Source of the DNA: Sphaerisporangium perillae | GTDB lineage: Bacteria; Actinomycetota; Actinomycetes; Streptosporangiales; Streptosporangiaceae | Assembly (NCBI RefSeq): GCF_023276435.1 | Contig: NZ_JALLPO010000032.1 | Location: forward strand, 57,813 to 121,812 | Direction of reading: 5' to 3' | DNA length: 64,000 nucleotides | In this document: piece by piece, positions 50,761 through 64,000 of the stretch | Layout of the letters: every line of letters starts with the position of its first letter | Position numbering within the stretch: the first letter of the stretch is position 1 | The notes under the pieces: generated by a model | Told to the model about the DNA's origin: nothing | The model's input: the letters and a program-made list of their open reading frames with translations, nothing else | Databases searched by the model: none | Program-made: the position numbers and the translations under genes

Positions 50761-52599
50761 ATGAAAGTCGCATCTCCCCTCCGGCTCGATGTCATATCCA
50801 GGCGCGGTGTGCTTTTGGTCATGGCACTGCTCTGCGCTGTGACGATGATCCCGGGCACGGCCCGGGCGGACAATCCGATCATCCAGACCATCTATACCGC
50901 CGACCCTGCTCCGCTGGTCTACAACGGCCGGGTGTACCTCTACACGGGGCACGACGAGGACGGTTCGACGTACTTTACGATGAAGGATTGGCGGGTGTGG
51001 TCGTCGGCGGACATGGTGAACTGGACCGATCACGGTTCTCCGCTCAGCGTCGCCACTTTCAGCTGGGCGAAGTCGGACGCGTGGGCGGGCCAGGCCATTT
51101 ACCGGAACGGTAAGTTCTACTGGTATGTCCCGACGACCAACCGGTCGACCGGGCGGATGGCCATCGGGGTGGCGGTCTCCACCAGTCCCACCGGGCCGTT
51201 CACCGACGCCATCGGCCATCCGCTGGTGGAGAACGGCGAGATCGATCCCACGGTGTTCATCGACGACAACGGGCAGGCCTATCTGTATTGGGGCAATCCG
51301 CATCTGTCGTACGTGAAGCTGAACACCGACATGATCTCCTACTCCGGCAGCGTGACGCAGATCCCGCTGACCACCGCGGGGTTCGGCACCCGTACCGGGG
51401 ACGCCAACCGTCCGACCCTGTTCGAGGAGGGGCCCTGGGTCTACAAGCGGGGCGGCCTGTACTACAACGTGTTCGCCGCCAAGTGCTGCTCTGAGTTCAT
51501 CGGCTACTCCACCGCCACCGGCCCCACCGGCCCGTGGACCTACCGCGGCACGGTCATGCCCACCCAGGGCAGCAGCTTCACCAACCACCCCGGCGTCATC
51601 GACTTCAACGGCGGCTCCTACTTCTTCTACCACAACGGCGCTCTGCCGGGCGGTGGTGGCTACACCCGTTCGGTCGCGGTGGAGAAGTTCAACTACAACG
51701 CCGACGGCACCATCCCGACGATCAACATGACCACGACCGGGGCGCCGCAGGTGGGCACCCTGAATCCCTACGTCCGCCAGGAGGCCGAGACGGTCGCCTG
51801 GGAGTCCGGCGTCGAGACCGAACCCTCCAGCGAGGGCGGCATGAACGTCGGGTGGATCGAGAACGGAGACTACGTCAAGGTCAAGGGCGTCGCCTTCGGT
51901 TCGGACGCGACGTCCTTCAACGCGCGGGTGGCCTCGGCGACCAGCGGCGGCCGGATCGAGCTCCACCTGGACGGCGTCAACGGCGCGTTGGTGGGGACGT
52001 GCACGGTCCCGGGCACCGGAGGCTGGCAGACGTGGACGACGGTCACCTGCCCGGTGAACGGCGCGACGGGAACCCATGACCTGTACTTCAAGTACACCGG
52101 CGGGAGCGGCACCCTGTTCAACGTGAACTGGTGGCAGTTCAACGGGGGCACAGGTACCGGTGGGAACCTGCTGACCAACGGCGACATGGAGAGCGGCACG
52201 ACGGGCTGGGGCGCGTCCGGCGGAACCCTGTCGTCAGACACCAGCGCCGTGCACGGCGGCGCGCGGGCGCTGTCCATCACCGGGCGCACGGCGTCGTGGA
52301 ACGGCACCACCCAGGATGTGACCGCCAAGCTCACCAACGGCAAGAGCTACACGACGAGCGTCTGGGTGCGGTCGCAGAGCGGTACGCCGAGCGCGAAGGC
52401 GACCCTGGCGGTCACGGCCAACGGCACGACGAACTACCTCCAGCTGACGCCGGCGACGACGGTCAACTCCGGCGGCTGGACCCAGCTCACCGGCACGGCG
52501 ACCGTGTCGTGGAGCGGGACGCTGACCGGCGCCACCTTCTACGTCGAGACGGCGGCGGGCACCGACGGCTTCTCCATCGATGACGCCTCGTTCCAGTAG
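50761..52599 (+). CDS. Secreted GH43 arabinofuranosidase-type enzyme with CBM6 and a CBM4/9-like domain
   Basis: The protein has 612 residues from the ATG at 50761 (AAGGTGATC upstream). Signal peptide to about 36 (GTARA). The GH43 propeller starts IYTADPAPLVYNGRVYLYTG (base Asp), with VENGEIDPTVFIDDNGQAYL (Asp) and FEEGPWVYKRGGLYYN (acid Glu). From about 345 a CBM6 has RQEAETVAWESGVETEPSS and MNVGWIENGDYVKVKGVAFG. From about 468, LLTNGDMESGTTGWGASGG is a CBM4/9-type module. This order resembles XynD-type arabinoxylan arabinofuranohydrolases. Unlike most neighbours it has no CBM13. Confidence 0.87.
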   Translation: MKVASPLRLDVISRRGVLLVMALLCAVTMIPGTARADNPIIQTIYTADPAPLVYNGRVYLYTGHDEDGSTYFTMKDWRVWSSADMVNWTDHGSPLSVATFSWAKSDAWAGQAIYRNGKFYWYVPTTNRSTGRMAIGVAVSTSPTGPFTDAIGHPLVENGEIDPTVFIDDNGQAYLYWGNPHLSYVKLNTDMISYSGSVTQIPLTTAGFGTRTGDANRPTLFEEGPWVYKRGGLYYNVFAAKCCSEFIGYSTATGPTGPWTYRGTVMPTQGSSFTNHPGVIDFNGGSYFFYHNGALPGGGGYTRSVAVEKFNYNADGTIPTINMTTTGAPQVGTLNPYVRQEAETVAWESGVETEPSSEGGMNVGWIENGDYVKVKGVAFGSDATSFNARVASATSGGRIELHLDGVNGALVGTCTVPGTGGWQTWTTVTCPVNGATGTHDLYFKYTGGSGTLFNVNWWQFNGGTGTGGNLLTNGDMESGTTGWGASGGTLSSDTSAVHGGARALSITGRTASWNGTTQDVTAKLTNGKSYTTSVWVRSQSGTPSAKATLAVTANGTTNYLQLTPATTVNSGGWTQLTGTATVSWSGTLTGATFYVETAAGTDGFSIDDASFQ

Positions 52600-52701
52600 T
52601 CCCACGCAGACCGTCGCGCACGCGCCGCTCCATCACGATCACCGACCCCGCGTCGTGGTCGGGGTGACGCCGAGGCGGCGTGATCGCCCGGGTGGGGGCC
52701 G

Positions 52702-53421
52702 TCACGACCCGGCCCGCACCCGGGAGGCCGGGCCGGACGCCGGACGGCCGAGGTTCTCCCGCAGCCAGGTCTCGGTGGTGCTCACGTGCATGAGCGCCGC
52801 GGCCTGGGCGAGAGGGGCGTCGCGGCTCGCCAGCGCCCGGTAGATGGCGACGTGCTCGTTGACCGTGCGGCCGGCCGCGTCGTCGTCGATTAACCCGCGC
52901 CACACGCGGGCGCGCAGCGTCCGGCCGGCGATGCCCGCGAGCAGGGTGCACAGTGCCGTGTTCCCCGTCGCCGCGAGCACGGCACGGTGGAAGTCGTCGT
53001 CATGGCGGTTGAGCGCCTCGACGTCGTCCTGTGCGTCGATCATCGCGTTGAGGTGGTGTTCGACCTCCCGGAGCTGGTCGGCGGAGATGCGCGTGGCCGC
53101 GAGGCCGGTCGCGACCGGCTCCAACAGGCGCCGCACCTCGGTGACCTCCAGCAGGTCGTCACCCCGCATCATCTCGACGGCGAGGCCGACCCCCTCCAGC
53201 AACAGCTCCGGCTTGAGGCTCGTGACGTAGGTGCCGTCGCCCCTGCGCACCTCCAGGACACGTGTGGTGATGAGCGACCGGACGGCCTCCCTCAGCAGGT
53301 TGCGGGACAGGCCCAGTTCGGCGGCCAGATCCTGCTCCGAAGGCAGCCGCGCCCCTGGCGGAAGGGCCTCGTCCTTGATCAGCTGCCTGATGTGCTCGAT
53401 CGCCTGCTCGGTTAGAGACAT
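52702..53421 (-). CDS. GntR-family (FadR subfamily) transcriptional regulator
   Basis: The protein has 239 residues. The winged helix has LPSEQDLAAELGLSRNLLRE then AVRSLITTRVLEVRRGDGTY. The FCD domain includes VRRLLEPVATGLAATRISAD and DDDFHRAVLAATGNTALCTL. It is paralogous to 26933-27640. The palindrome AGACAT-CCC-ATGTCT lies 50 bp upstream of its start and a related site lies before the divergent GH29 gene, suggesting autoregulation and control of the fucosidase. Confidence 0.88.
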   Translation of the reverse strand: MSLTEQAIEHIRQLIKDEALPPGARLPSEQDLAAELGLSRNLLREAVRSLITTRVLEVRRGDGTYVTSLKPELLLEGVGLAVEMMRGDDLLEVTEVRRLLEPVATGLAATRISADQLREVEHHLNAMIDAQDDVEALNRHDDDFHRAVLAATGNTALCTLLAGIAGRTLRARVWRGLIDDDAAGRTVNEHVAIYRALASRDAPLAQAAALMHVSTTETWLRENLGRPASGPASRVRAGS

Positions 53422-53470
53422 AACCGAATCTTCCTACCTCCCCGCCACGCGGTCGAAGCCAGCGGAGTAC

Positions 53471-53706
53471 AGACATCCCATGTCTCGAAAGAAGGAATGA
53501 AAGACTCAGCAGACACGAGGGTATCCCCAGCAGAAGGATCAAAGAAGGGGAAGCGGCCAGAAAACTAGGTCTGACGTGGCGATATAAGGTCCTGAGAGGA
53601 CTCGGGGACCGCCCCGGCGGCCTCGGCCTCAGGCCGTCTCCGCGACATTGGCCGGCAACAGGTCTGGACATTCCCCTGCGCCTGGCTTACAAATACATCC
53701 CATGTC
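53471..53706. promoter_or_regulatory. Candidate GntR operators (GACAT-CCC-ATGTC)
   Basis: AGACAT-CCC-ATGTCT (53471-53485) is a perfect 6-3-6 palindrome, and ACAT-CCC-ATGT recurs in ATACATCCCATGTCC at 53693-53707. Both lie in the 424-bp gap between the divergent GntR and GH29 genes, which holds no other supportable gene. A third perfect copy is at 24905. Confidence 0.6.
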
Positions 53707-53845
53707 CAAACTGTGAAGGTCTCTTCACGTTCGCCAACACCCAAGGGTTCTGCGCCGGTGGACGTGCATGGGTTGCGCGCCCAGCGTGCGGGCGCAGGAT
53801 TCCGTGCGACCTGGAAGAGCTCCTCCAGCTCTCGAGAGGTTCCCC

Positions 53846-55825
53846 ATGTCCTCGTCCTCATTCCAGTTCAGCCGCCGCACACTGCTCGCGGGGGCCGGAG
53901 GCGTCGCGGCCGCCGGCCTGCTGGGGGTGCGCACCGCGTGGGCCACCGACGGGCCGCAGAGCTACACCGCGAGCTGAGCGTCGGTCGACCAGCACCCGCC
54001 CGCTGCCGAGTGGTTCCAGGACGCCAAGTTCGGCATCTACTACCACTGGGGAGTGTTCAGCGTCCCTGCGTTCGCCAACGAGTGGTACCCCCGCAATATG
54101 TACAACAACGGGTCGAATGAGAACAACCACCACAAGAGCGTCTACGGCGATCCCTCGGTGTGGCCGTACCACAACTTCATCAACGGCGCCCGCGACAAGG
54201 CGGGCAACTGGGTGCAGTTCGCCCCCAAGCTGAGGTCCGCCGGCGGCAACTTCGACCCCAACGAGTGGGCGCAGCTGTTCGCCGACGCCGGGGCCAGGTT
54301 CGCCGGGCCGGTGGCCGAGCACCACGACGGCTACTCGATGTGGAACAGCAGGGTGAACGAGTGGAACTCCGTCGCCACCGGACCCAAGCTCGACCTGCTG
54401 CGGCTGCACGCCGACGCCATCCGCGCCAAGGGGCTCAAGCTCCTGACGGCTCTGCACCACACCTACAACTTCACCGGCTTCTACCAGTGGGCGCCCGCGC
54501 AGTCCACGACGTCGTTGAAGAAGCTGTACGGCCAGCTCGACCGGACCACCGAGAACCAGCTGTGGTACGACAAACTCAAAGAGGTCATCGACGGCTATCA
54601 GCCCGACGTCATCTGGCAGGACTTCAACCTGAGCCAGCTCCCCGAGTCGCAGCGGCTGAACTTCCTGTCGTACTACTACAACCAGGCGGTCGCCTGGAAC
54701 AAGGACGTCGTCGCCACCTACAAAGACGGGTTCAACACCCGGGGCGAAGTCGTCGACTACGAGCGCGGCGGCCCGGCCGCCATCCAGACCCCCTACTGGC
54801 TGACCGACGACAGCATCTCCAGCTCCAGCTGGTGCTACACCATCGGCATCGGCTACTACTCGCTCGAGGCCATGCTGCACTCGCTGATCGACCGGGTCAG
54901 CAAGAACGGCAACATGCTGCTCAACATCGCCCCCATGGCCGACGGCACCATTCCCTCCGGGCAACGGACGATCCTGCTCGGCATCGGGGACTACCTCAAG
55001 CGCTTCGGCGAGTCCATCTACGCCACCCGCGCCTGGGCGACCTACGGCGAAGGCCCGACACAGATGGGCGGCGGCTCCTTCACCACGCCGCGGCCCGGAA
55101 CCAACCGCGACATCCGGTTCACCCGCAGCAAGAACAACACCATCCTGTACGCCACCGTGCTGGGCTGGCCGGGCGGCACGCTGAACATCGGCACCCTGGG
55201 CTCGAACCAGATCAACCTGAGCACCCTGGCCTCGGTGCAGCTACTGGGCTCCACGGCCGGCCAGTACACCAACCTGCCCACCCGCACCCAGGACGGCTCC
55301 GGCCTGCACATCACCATGCCCTCGTCCAACGCCCCGTTCAGCGCCCCCGCCTACGTGGTCAAACTGACCTTCTCCGGCCAGATCCCCGCCCTGGGCTCCG
55401 GCCCCACCCCCACCGGCTATGTGCGGATCACCAACGTGACCACCAACCTGGTCCTGGACAGTGGCGGGAACGTCGCTTCGGGGTCGGCGCTCAAGCAGTG
55501 GAACTACGACGGCAGCACCAACCTGCAGTGGCAGCTGGTGGACCTGGGCGGCGGCTGGTACCGCATCGTCAACCGCACCAACGGTATGGTCGCCGACAGC
55601 TGGGGCAACACCGCCAACGGCGCCAGTTGCCCGCAGACGACCTGGAACGGCGGCAACAACCAGCAGTGGCGGCTCAACAGCCTCGGCAACGGCCGCTACC
55701 AGATCATCAACCGCGGCACCGGCACCGCCCTGGACGGCGCCGGCATCACCACGGCCGGCTCCGCCGTGCAGCTGTGGACACCGAACTCCAGCACCAACAA
55801 CCAGTGGACCATTACCGCGGTCTGA
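53846..55825 (+). pseudogene. GH29 alpha-L-fucosidase with C-terminal lectin domain, interrupted by an in-frame TGA
   Basis: From the ATG at 53846 a Tat-type signal (SRRTLLAGAGGVAAAGLLG) leads to DGPQSYTAS, then TGA at 53975-53977 (codon 44), then ASVDQHPPAAEWFQDAKFGI in the same frame. In homologues a Trp (TGG) sits at this place, so a single G-to-A change explains it. The rest is intact: GIYYHWGVFSVPAFANEWYP, DVIWQDFNL (nucleophile Asp) and KNGNMLLNIAPMADG. A ricin-type domain from about 530 (NLQW, NQQW, NNQW) ends the frame at 55825. The next start, GTG at 54053, lacks the signal and the first strand. Without suppression no fucosidase is made. Confidence 0.87.
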
Positions 55826-56159
55826 GCGGCTTCGCCCGGCCCGCATCACTGCTGGCCTCGCCTGACCGACCCCAGAGGGACACCTCCCCACCGACCGTGG
55901 CCGCCAGGAGCTGACGACGACGTAGCTTGCCATGCGCGACCGCGCCTTCCCGCGCCGCGACGGCGGCCACCGCCGCAGGCATGCCCTAACCCATGTCCGC
56001 TCGGAATCGATTCGACGCAAGGGCCGACACCAGGCCGAGCCGTCCGTCGGTGAAATTTTCAACCTGAGACATCAGCGGTGATCTCGACCGCCTCCCTGGT
56101 CGGAAGTGGAATTAATGGATCGTCGCGGGCGAGCACGGCGTGAGAAGAAAGGCCGATTC
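55826..56159. other. Intergenic region with a class-1 operator (GGAATCGATTCG, 56003-56014)
   Basis: No gene was found in this gap. A LacI-type palindrome with core GAATCGATTC lies at 56004-56013. Its flanks resemble those of the operator at 30574 (followed by ACGCA), but no good -35/-10 pair precedes it. It may be another promoter remnant, or may add control to the esterase gene. Confidence 0.45.
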
Positions 56160-56262
56160 TTGACAGATCTCGTCGCGGTCATATTTGCTCCGCTGCACTG
56201 TCACCTCCGGTCAAATCGCACGAGAGGAGCACTCGCCACTCGGTTGAATGTTAGCGCAAACA
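56160..56262 (+). promoter_or_regulatory. Module 2, copy 3: promoter and TGTTAGCGCAAACA operator
   Basis: TTGACA (56160-56165), 18 bp, TTTGCT (56184-56189), then 59 bp later TGTTAGCGCAAACA (56249-56262). This is the only copy on the plus strand and it precedes the plus-strand esterase gene at 56455, which shows that the module's direction is TTGAC to operator. Confidence 0.7.
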
Positions 56263-56454
56263 CAATTTCGCTCGACCAGCCGTACACGCCCGGACGGGCC
56301 GACGTCCACCGTGGAGGCGCATCTCATTGGTCTGGCATTCCCAGACCAGAAACCATGCATGCCGGCCGACCGAGGCTCCCACCCCGATAAGGGAGAAGTG
56401 AATGATTTCCCCATCCAGACATGTCGATACTCGCGCCATGACAGGAGTTGTGTG

Positions 56455-57756
56455 ATGCCACGGCACAGATCCTTTTTCGGAGCGATCGCGGTCGCGGCAC
56501 TTCTCGTCCTGGCCACAGGTCGTGCGGCGATGAGCAGCGACCTCGGCGGAGCTCCGTCGTCCGCGAGTGCCGGCACCCTTGCGACGACCGCCGGATGCGG
56601 CAAGACCCCGACGCTGAGGAGTGGTACGCAGTCGATTCAGACCAGCGGCAAGAACCGCTCCTTCATCCTGCGGCTTCCCGACAACTACCAGAACAACACC
56701 CCCTACCGGCTGATCTTCGGGTTCCACTGGCTCGGCGGCACTGCCGCCAAGGTCGACTCGGGCGGAACCAGCGGGTACCCCTGGTCCTTCTACGGACTCA
56801 GGCAGCTGTCGAACAACGGCGCGATCTTCGTCGCGCCCCAGGGCTTCAACAACGGCTGGGCCAATTCCAACGGTGAGGACGTCACCTTCGTCGATGACAT
56901 GATCAGGCTCATCGAGGCGGATCTCTGTGTCGACACCTCGCAGCTCTTCGCCACCGGGTTCAGCTACGGCGGCGGTATGAGTTTCTCACTCGCGTGCTCG
57001 CGGGCGAACGTCTTCCGTGCGGTCGCGGTCTTCTCCGGCGCGCAGCTCAGCGGGTGCAGCGGCGGCACTCAGCCCATCGCGTACATGGGGCTGCACGGCA
57101 TCGGGGACACCGTGCTGAACATCTCTCAGGGACGGTCGCTGCGTGACAGGTTCGTCCGCAACAACGGCTGTACCGCGCAGAACCCGCCTGAGCCGAGTTC
57201 GGGCAGCCGGAGTCACATCGTCACCGCGTACTCGGGGTGCCGGGCCGGGTATCCGGTCGTCTGGGCCGCGTTCGACAACGGTCACATGCCGGGTCCGGTG
57301 GATGGGACCTACACCGAGAGCGGTGTCACGACCTGGACCAAGGGAGAGGTGTGGAAGTTCTTTTCGCAGTTCCAGAACAATCCCTCACCCACCCCGACGC
57401 CTACTCCGACTCCCACGCCGACTCCCACCCCGACCCCGACGCCCACCCCGACGCCGGTACCGGGTGGATGCGCCGCCACGATTGAGACGGTGAACTCCTG
57501 GTCCGGCGGCTTCCAGTCCACTGTCACCGTCCGGGCCGGCACCAGCGCCGTCAACGGCTGGACGGTCGCTTGGACCTGGCCGGGCGGGCAGACCATCAGC
57601 AGCCTGTGGAACGGCGTCCGCTCCGGCTCCGGTGCCAACGTGACGGTCCGCAACGAGTCCTACAACGGCTCGATCGCGGCCAACGGCACCACCACGTTCG
57701 GCTTCACCGCCAACGGCACCGCCGCCACTCCCGCCCTTTCCTGCAGCGCATCCTGA
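56455..57756 (+). CDS. Secreted CE1/LpqC-type esterase with PT linker and CBM2
   Basis: The protein has 433 residues from the ATG at 56455 (AGGAG seven bases upstream). Signal peptide to about 40, then an alpha/beta hydrolase: GCGKTPTLRSGTQSIQTSGK, LIFGFHWLGGTAAK, QLFATGFSYGGGMSFSLACS (G-x-S-x-G serine), MGLHGIGDTVLN (Asp) and DNGHMPG (His). This pattern is shared by feruloyl esterases and PHB-depolymerase-like proteins. A repetitive Pro-Thr linker (about 307-337) leads to a CBM2 with NGWTVAWTWPGGQTISSLWN. It probably removes ferulate or acetate from xylan. Confidence 0.87.
   Translation: MPRHRSFFGAIAVAALLVLATGRAAMSSDLGGAPSSASAGTLATTAGCGKTPTLRSGTQSIQTSGKNRSFILRLPDNYQNNTPYRLIFGFHWLGGTAAKVDSGGTSGYPWSFYGLRQLSNNGAIFVAPQGFNNGWANSNGEDVTFVDDMIRLIEADLCVDTSQLFATGFSYGGGMSFSLACSRANVFRAVAVFSGAQLSGCSGGTQPIAYMGLHGIGDTVLNISQGRSLRDRFVRNNGCTAQNPPEPSSGSRSHIVTAYSGCRAGYPVVWAAFDNGHMPGPVDGTYTESGVTTWTKGEVWKFFSQFQNNPSPTPTPTPTPTPTPTPTPTPTPTPVPGGCAATIETVNSWSGGFQSTVTVRAGTSAVNGWTVAWTWPGGQTISSLWNGVRSGSGANVTVRNESYNGSIAANGTTTFGFTANGTAATPALSCSAS
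57391..57462 (+). repeat. Low-complexity repeat encoding a Pro-Thr linker
   Basis: Tandem 6-bp units of the form ACNCCG/ACNCCC encode about 15 Pro-Thr pairs between the esterase and CBM2 domains. It is a flexible, probably length-variable linker, not a CRISPR or satellite. Confidence 0.8.
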
Positions 57757-57802
57757 CCTGATCGTCGGCGCATTGACACGTCGAGCTCGCGTCTCGGCCC
57801 AT

Positions 57803-57835
57803 TATTGACGTGAGACGTCATACGAGTTACGTTTC
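57803..57835 (+). promoter_or_regulatory. Module 3, copy 2: promoter with TGACGT-N3-ACGTCA operator
   Basis: TTGACG (57805-57810), 17 bp, TACGTT (57828-57833), with TGACGT-GAG-ACGTCA (57806-57820) over the -35 box. The 33-bp block differs from 16921-16953 at one base, and similarity continues weakly to an AGCAATG at 57880. It lies 260 bp before the beta-helix gene at 58093. The gap 57757-58092 holds no other supportable gene. Confidence 0.75.
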
Positions 57836-57975
57836 CGGAGCCGACGGTCGGGATCACCGTCCGCTCCTCGGAAAGTGAGCAGCAATGCCGTGTGCCGGGC
57901 CATGCCAGGTCACACCGGCATCGCGCGGAACGCCACCGGCGAAAGCGCGGTGCCGGAGTGCCGCCCGGACCGTGA

Positions 57976-60480
<2,505 letters not shown>

Positions 60481-60488
60481 CCCACGAT

Positions 60489-60537
60489 CCGGCGTGGCCG
60501 GGCGTTCACGCGAATGCGGAGCGCCCGGCCACGCCGG
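60489..60537. terminator. Perfect 16-bp bidirectional hairpin
   Basis: CCGGCGTGGCCGGGCG (60489-60504) pairs completely with CGCCCGGCCACGCCGG (60522-60537) across a 17-nt loop. It begins 8 bp after the beta-helix stop and ends at the stop of the minus-strand mini-gene, so it can serve both. Confidence 0.8.
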
Positions 60538-60696
60538 TCAGACCGCCGTGATCGTGTACTGGTTGTTGGTGCTGGAGTTCGGTGTCCACAGCTGCACGGC
60601 GGAGCCGGCCGTGGTGATGCCGGCGCCGTCCAGGGCGGTGCCGGTTGAGCCGCCCCGAGACGCACAGCCCGGCAAGGGAACGGATGAGGGCCGCAT
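60538..60696 (-). CDS. 52-residue in-frame fusion: GH54-type N-terminus joined to a fucosidase-type lectin tail
   Basis: From an ATG at 60696 with GAGGAG upstream, MRPSSVPLPGCASRGGS matches the N-terminus of the GH54 protein (28881). It is joined in frame to TGTALDGAGITTAGSAVQLW and a tail ending YTITAV, which matches the last residues of the GH29 lectin (55720-55825). Signal helix, catalytic domain and most of the lectin are gone. It is a deletion scar that stays open; a function is unlikely but translation signals are intact. Confidence 0.6.
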   Translation of the reverse strand: MRPSSVPLPGCASRGGSTGTALDGAGITTAGSAVQLWTPNSSTNNQYTITAV

Positions 60697-60844
60697 TGTT
60701 CTACTCCTCGAGTGAAGGCATGAATCCATGGGGGAAAGTCGCATCGGCGACACCCGCGCGCGAAACCGCACGGCCGCGCCGGGAATCGTCCGGAGACGGT
60801 CGTACGTCATGAAAGGTCCGCGGACGAACCATGTGCAGCGACTT

Positions 60845-60875
60845 CTCCTGCCGGATCGGTGGTGAGCGGCAGGGG
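60845..60875 (+). repeat. Isolated copy of the module 1 leader hairpin
   Basis: CTCCTGCCG (60845-60853) and CGGCAGGGG (60867-60875) flank the same CGGTGGTG loop as in the four module 1 leaders, but no operator, promoter or plus-strand gene accompanies it. The surrounding gap 60697-61024 holds no supportable gene. Confidence 0.55.
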
Positions 60876-61024
60876 CGTGCGGTCGTTCGGTTCGGTCTCA
60901 CGTATCACTGCGGGAACGGCGTGGCAACTCTGCAGCCGGTCACGATGACGTGGAATGCAGCGATCACCGGGAGAGCCCGTCCCGACGCCCACCGACCACC
61001 GTGAACCGATCGTCGAGGAACCGC

Positions 61025-61055
61025 CTCCGGTGCGGCGGGCCACGCCGCACCGGAG
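61025..61055 (-). terminator. Perfect 13-bp hairpin terminator of the CE1-CBM13 gene
   Basis: CTCCGGTGCGGCG and CGCCGCACCGGAG pair fully around a 5-base loop, 24 bp beyond the minus-strand stop at 61080. Confidence 0.8.
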
Positions 61056-61079
61056 ATCCTCATCGGAAGACGGACATGA

Positions 61080-62444
<1,365 letters not shown>

Positions 62445-62621
62445 TCATCGCGGTCGTGTCGGCAGAGAATCTGCACCTGGCTGCCGTCGGCGGTGCTCTG
62501 GTTGTAGACGTCCAGGCGGCATCACCCGCACCCCGCCGTTGGACTCCGCGCTCGCGGCCCCCGTCCCGCTCACCGCCCCCAGCGCCACCGCGACCACCCC
62601 CGGAAACGCCCCGGCGACCAT
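62445..62621 (-). pseudogene. Relic of a secreted CBM13 protein (signal peptide plus out-of-frame lectin segment)
   Basis: From an ATG at 62621 (GTGGAGACG upstream) MVAGAFPGVVAVALGAVSGT then GAASAESNGG is a signal peptide. The following DNA encodes CRLDVYNQSTADGSQVQIL, one beta-strand unit of a ricin-type lectin, but in another frame. It lies between the module 2 promoter and the CE1-CBM13 gene, like the relic at 45507-45663. Confidence 0.6.
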
Positions 62622-62949
62622 CGTCTCCACATGAGCATGCTCAACCTCTTTCGGGCATCGGCGACCACGCTGGGTCGACGCTGTGAGCGGTAACAGATTC
62701 AACGAATCGGCCATCTCGGCGGCGAACGTCGTGAGGTGGTGGCCTGTGCGGCCGGACACCCGCACGGCCGGCCGTTCTGTCGCGGGCCCCGCCGTCGCGG
62801 CGAGCCCATGTGCCGACGGCTTCGGCTCTCCGCCTGGACGGACAACCTCCTGCCGGGATGTCGACGACCGGTGGACCGCGTGGACGTGGTGTCTGTCCCA
62901 GGGTTCACGGCCTCCGGCCGCCGACGCGTCTTGGGGAAGATCGCAGGCT

Positions 62950-63049
62950 TGTTAGCGTTAACATCCGGCCTGGTCGGCCAGCTCCCTTCTCCGTCGGTGT
63001 ACGGGGGTGGTGTGGGCGGAGCAAATACGAGACAGGGAGGTGTCGTCAA
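62950..63049 (-). promoter_or_regulatory. Module 2, copy 4: promoter and TGTTAGCGTTAACA operator
   Basis: On the minus strand TTGACG (63049-63044), 18 bp, TTTGCT (63025-63020), then 56 bp later TGTTAACGCTAACA (the minus-strand reading of 62950-62963). It drives leftward transcription toward the CBM13 relic and the CE1-CBM13 gene. The flanking stretches 62622-62949 and 63050-63252 show no supportable gene. Confidence 0.7.
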
Positions 63050-63252
63050 GGGCCGGGCGCAAGGCGAGCCGCAAGCGCCCGGAGCTTCGGTGCGGCCGAT
63101 CTGGTGTTATCGGCGTCATAGCACTCCGACGCACACGGGGTTGTGATGAAACTTTCATCACTCTGGCCCCATCGCCCGGCGGGGATCGCAATTTTCAGCA
63201 AAGTGAGGACAGGCGTTATGCGTGGTATCCGGGCACTTCGCGGCTGAAAGGA

Positions 63253-63354
63253 AGCCGAAACTTTCGGCTACAGTCTTGACTTATTTCGGGGATGTTTCCA
63301 CACTGAGTCCCTGAGGCGATTCTCTCCTGCCAGCTCGGTGGTGCGTGGCGGGAG
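63253..63354 (+). promoter_or_regulatory. Module 1, copy D: variant operator, promoter and leader hairpin of the GH10 gene
   Basis: A perfect 17-bp palindrome AGCCGAAACTTTCGGCT (63253-63269) replaces CGAACCGATTCG. TTGACT (63276-63281), 17 bp and CACACT (63299-63304) follow. The stem CTCCTGCCA (63324-63332) / TGGCGGGAG (63346-63354) keeps pairing despite base changes. This is the only module 1 copy attached to a gene that appears intact in the window. Confidence 0.7.
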
Positions 63355-63394
63355 CCGTCGTCCGCGACGTCCTTGTGGTGTGCGTCCCCGGTGA

Positions 63395-64000
<606 letters not shown>

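Noticed and set aside
53975..53977. TGA read as selenocysteine or programmed readthrough in the GH29 gene
   Set aside because: No SECIS-like hairpin is apparent just downstream and homologues have Trp here, so a TGG to TGA change is simpler.
57391..57462. Short tandem repeats resembling a CRISPR or satellite array
   Set aside because: The units are 6 bp and encode a Pro-Thr linker in frame within the esterase gene; there are no spacers.

Overview
The window is very GC-rich DNA from a filamentous actinomycete, most likely one of the Streptosporangiales (Nonomuraea, Streptosporangium or a relative). This rests on GTG starts, tightly overlapping operons, many secreted ricin-type (CBM13) glycoside hydrolases and a DUF574-type S-adenosylmethionine methyltransferase. 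The genus is inferred, not proven.

Layout. 1-11256: two ABC transporters of the branched-chain amino acid (HAAT/Liv) type, separated by an AraC/XylR-type sugar-sensing regulator and a Gfo/Idh/MocA oxidoreductase. An IS200/IS605-type relic splits livH from livM in the first system, and an IS110 relic follows it. 11257-12417: gene debris. 12418-15768 (minus): an L-fucose-type oxidative pathway (FAH hydrolase, SDR, aldo/keto reductase, LarA-like protein, lactonase) in which the SDR and the LarA-like gene carry large internal deletions. 16094-24328: a GntR regulator divergent from a CUT1 sugar ABC transporter, an enolase-superfamily sugar-acid dehydratase and a secreted beta-helix enzyme. 24329-32960: methyltransferase, GntR regulator, CBM13, GH54 and GH-A enzymes and several relics. 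33005-39044: an intracellular alpha-glycosidase and a second CUT1 transporter, divergent from a LacI regulator. 39400-64000: MarR and GntR regulators and a dense array of secreted plant cell-wall enzymes (CE1-CBM2 x2, GH27, GH43 x2, GH59-like, GH10 x2, GH29, beta-helix, CE1-CBM13).

Together this looks like a hemicellulose/pectin utilisation island. Secreted hydrolases release xylose, arabinose, galactose and fucose, CUT1 and possibly HAAT transporters import them, and cytoplasmic dehydrogenases, lactonase, dehydratase and aldolase-like enzymes degrade them. Four reused cis-modules tie it together: (1) operator CGAACCGATTCG + TTGACA-N17-CACACT promoter + a leader hairpin with compensatory changes; (2) TTGAC(A/G)-N17/18-TTTGCT with a downstream TGTTAGCGCTAACA operator; (3) a TGACGT-N3-ACGTCA operator embedded in a promoter, duplicated 41 kb apart; (4) GACATCCCATGTC palindromes near a GntR gene.

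The island is also visibly decaying. At least nine gene relics keep only a start region and/or a lectin tail, one fucosidase has an in-frame TGA, one xylanase is frameshifted, and some deletions stay in frame and give small secreted fusion ORFs.
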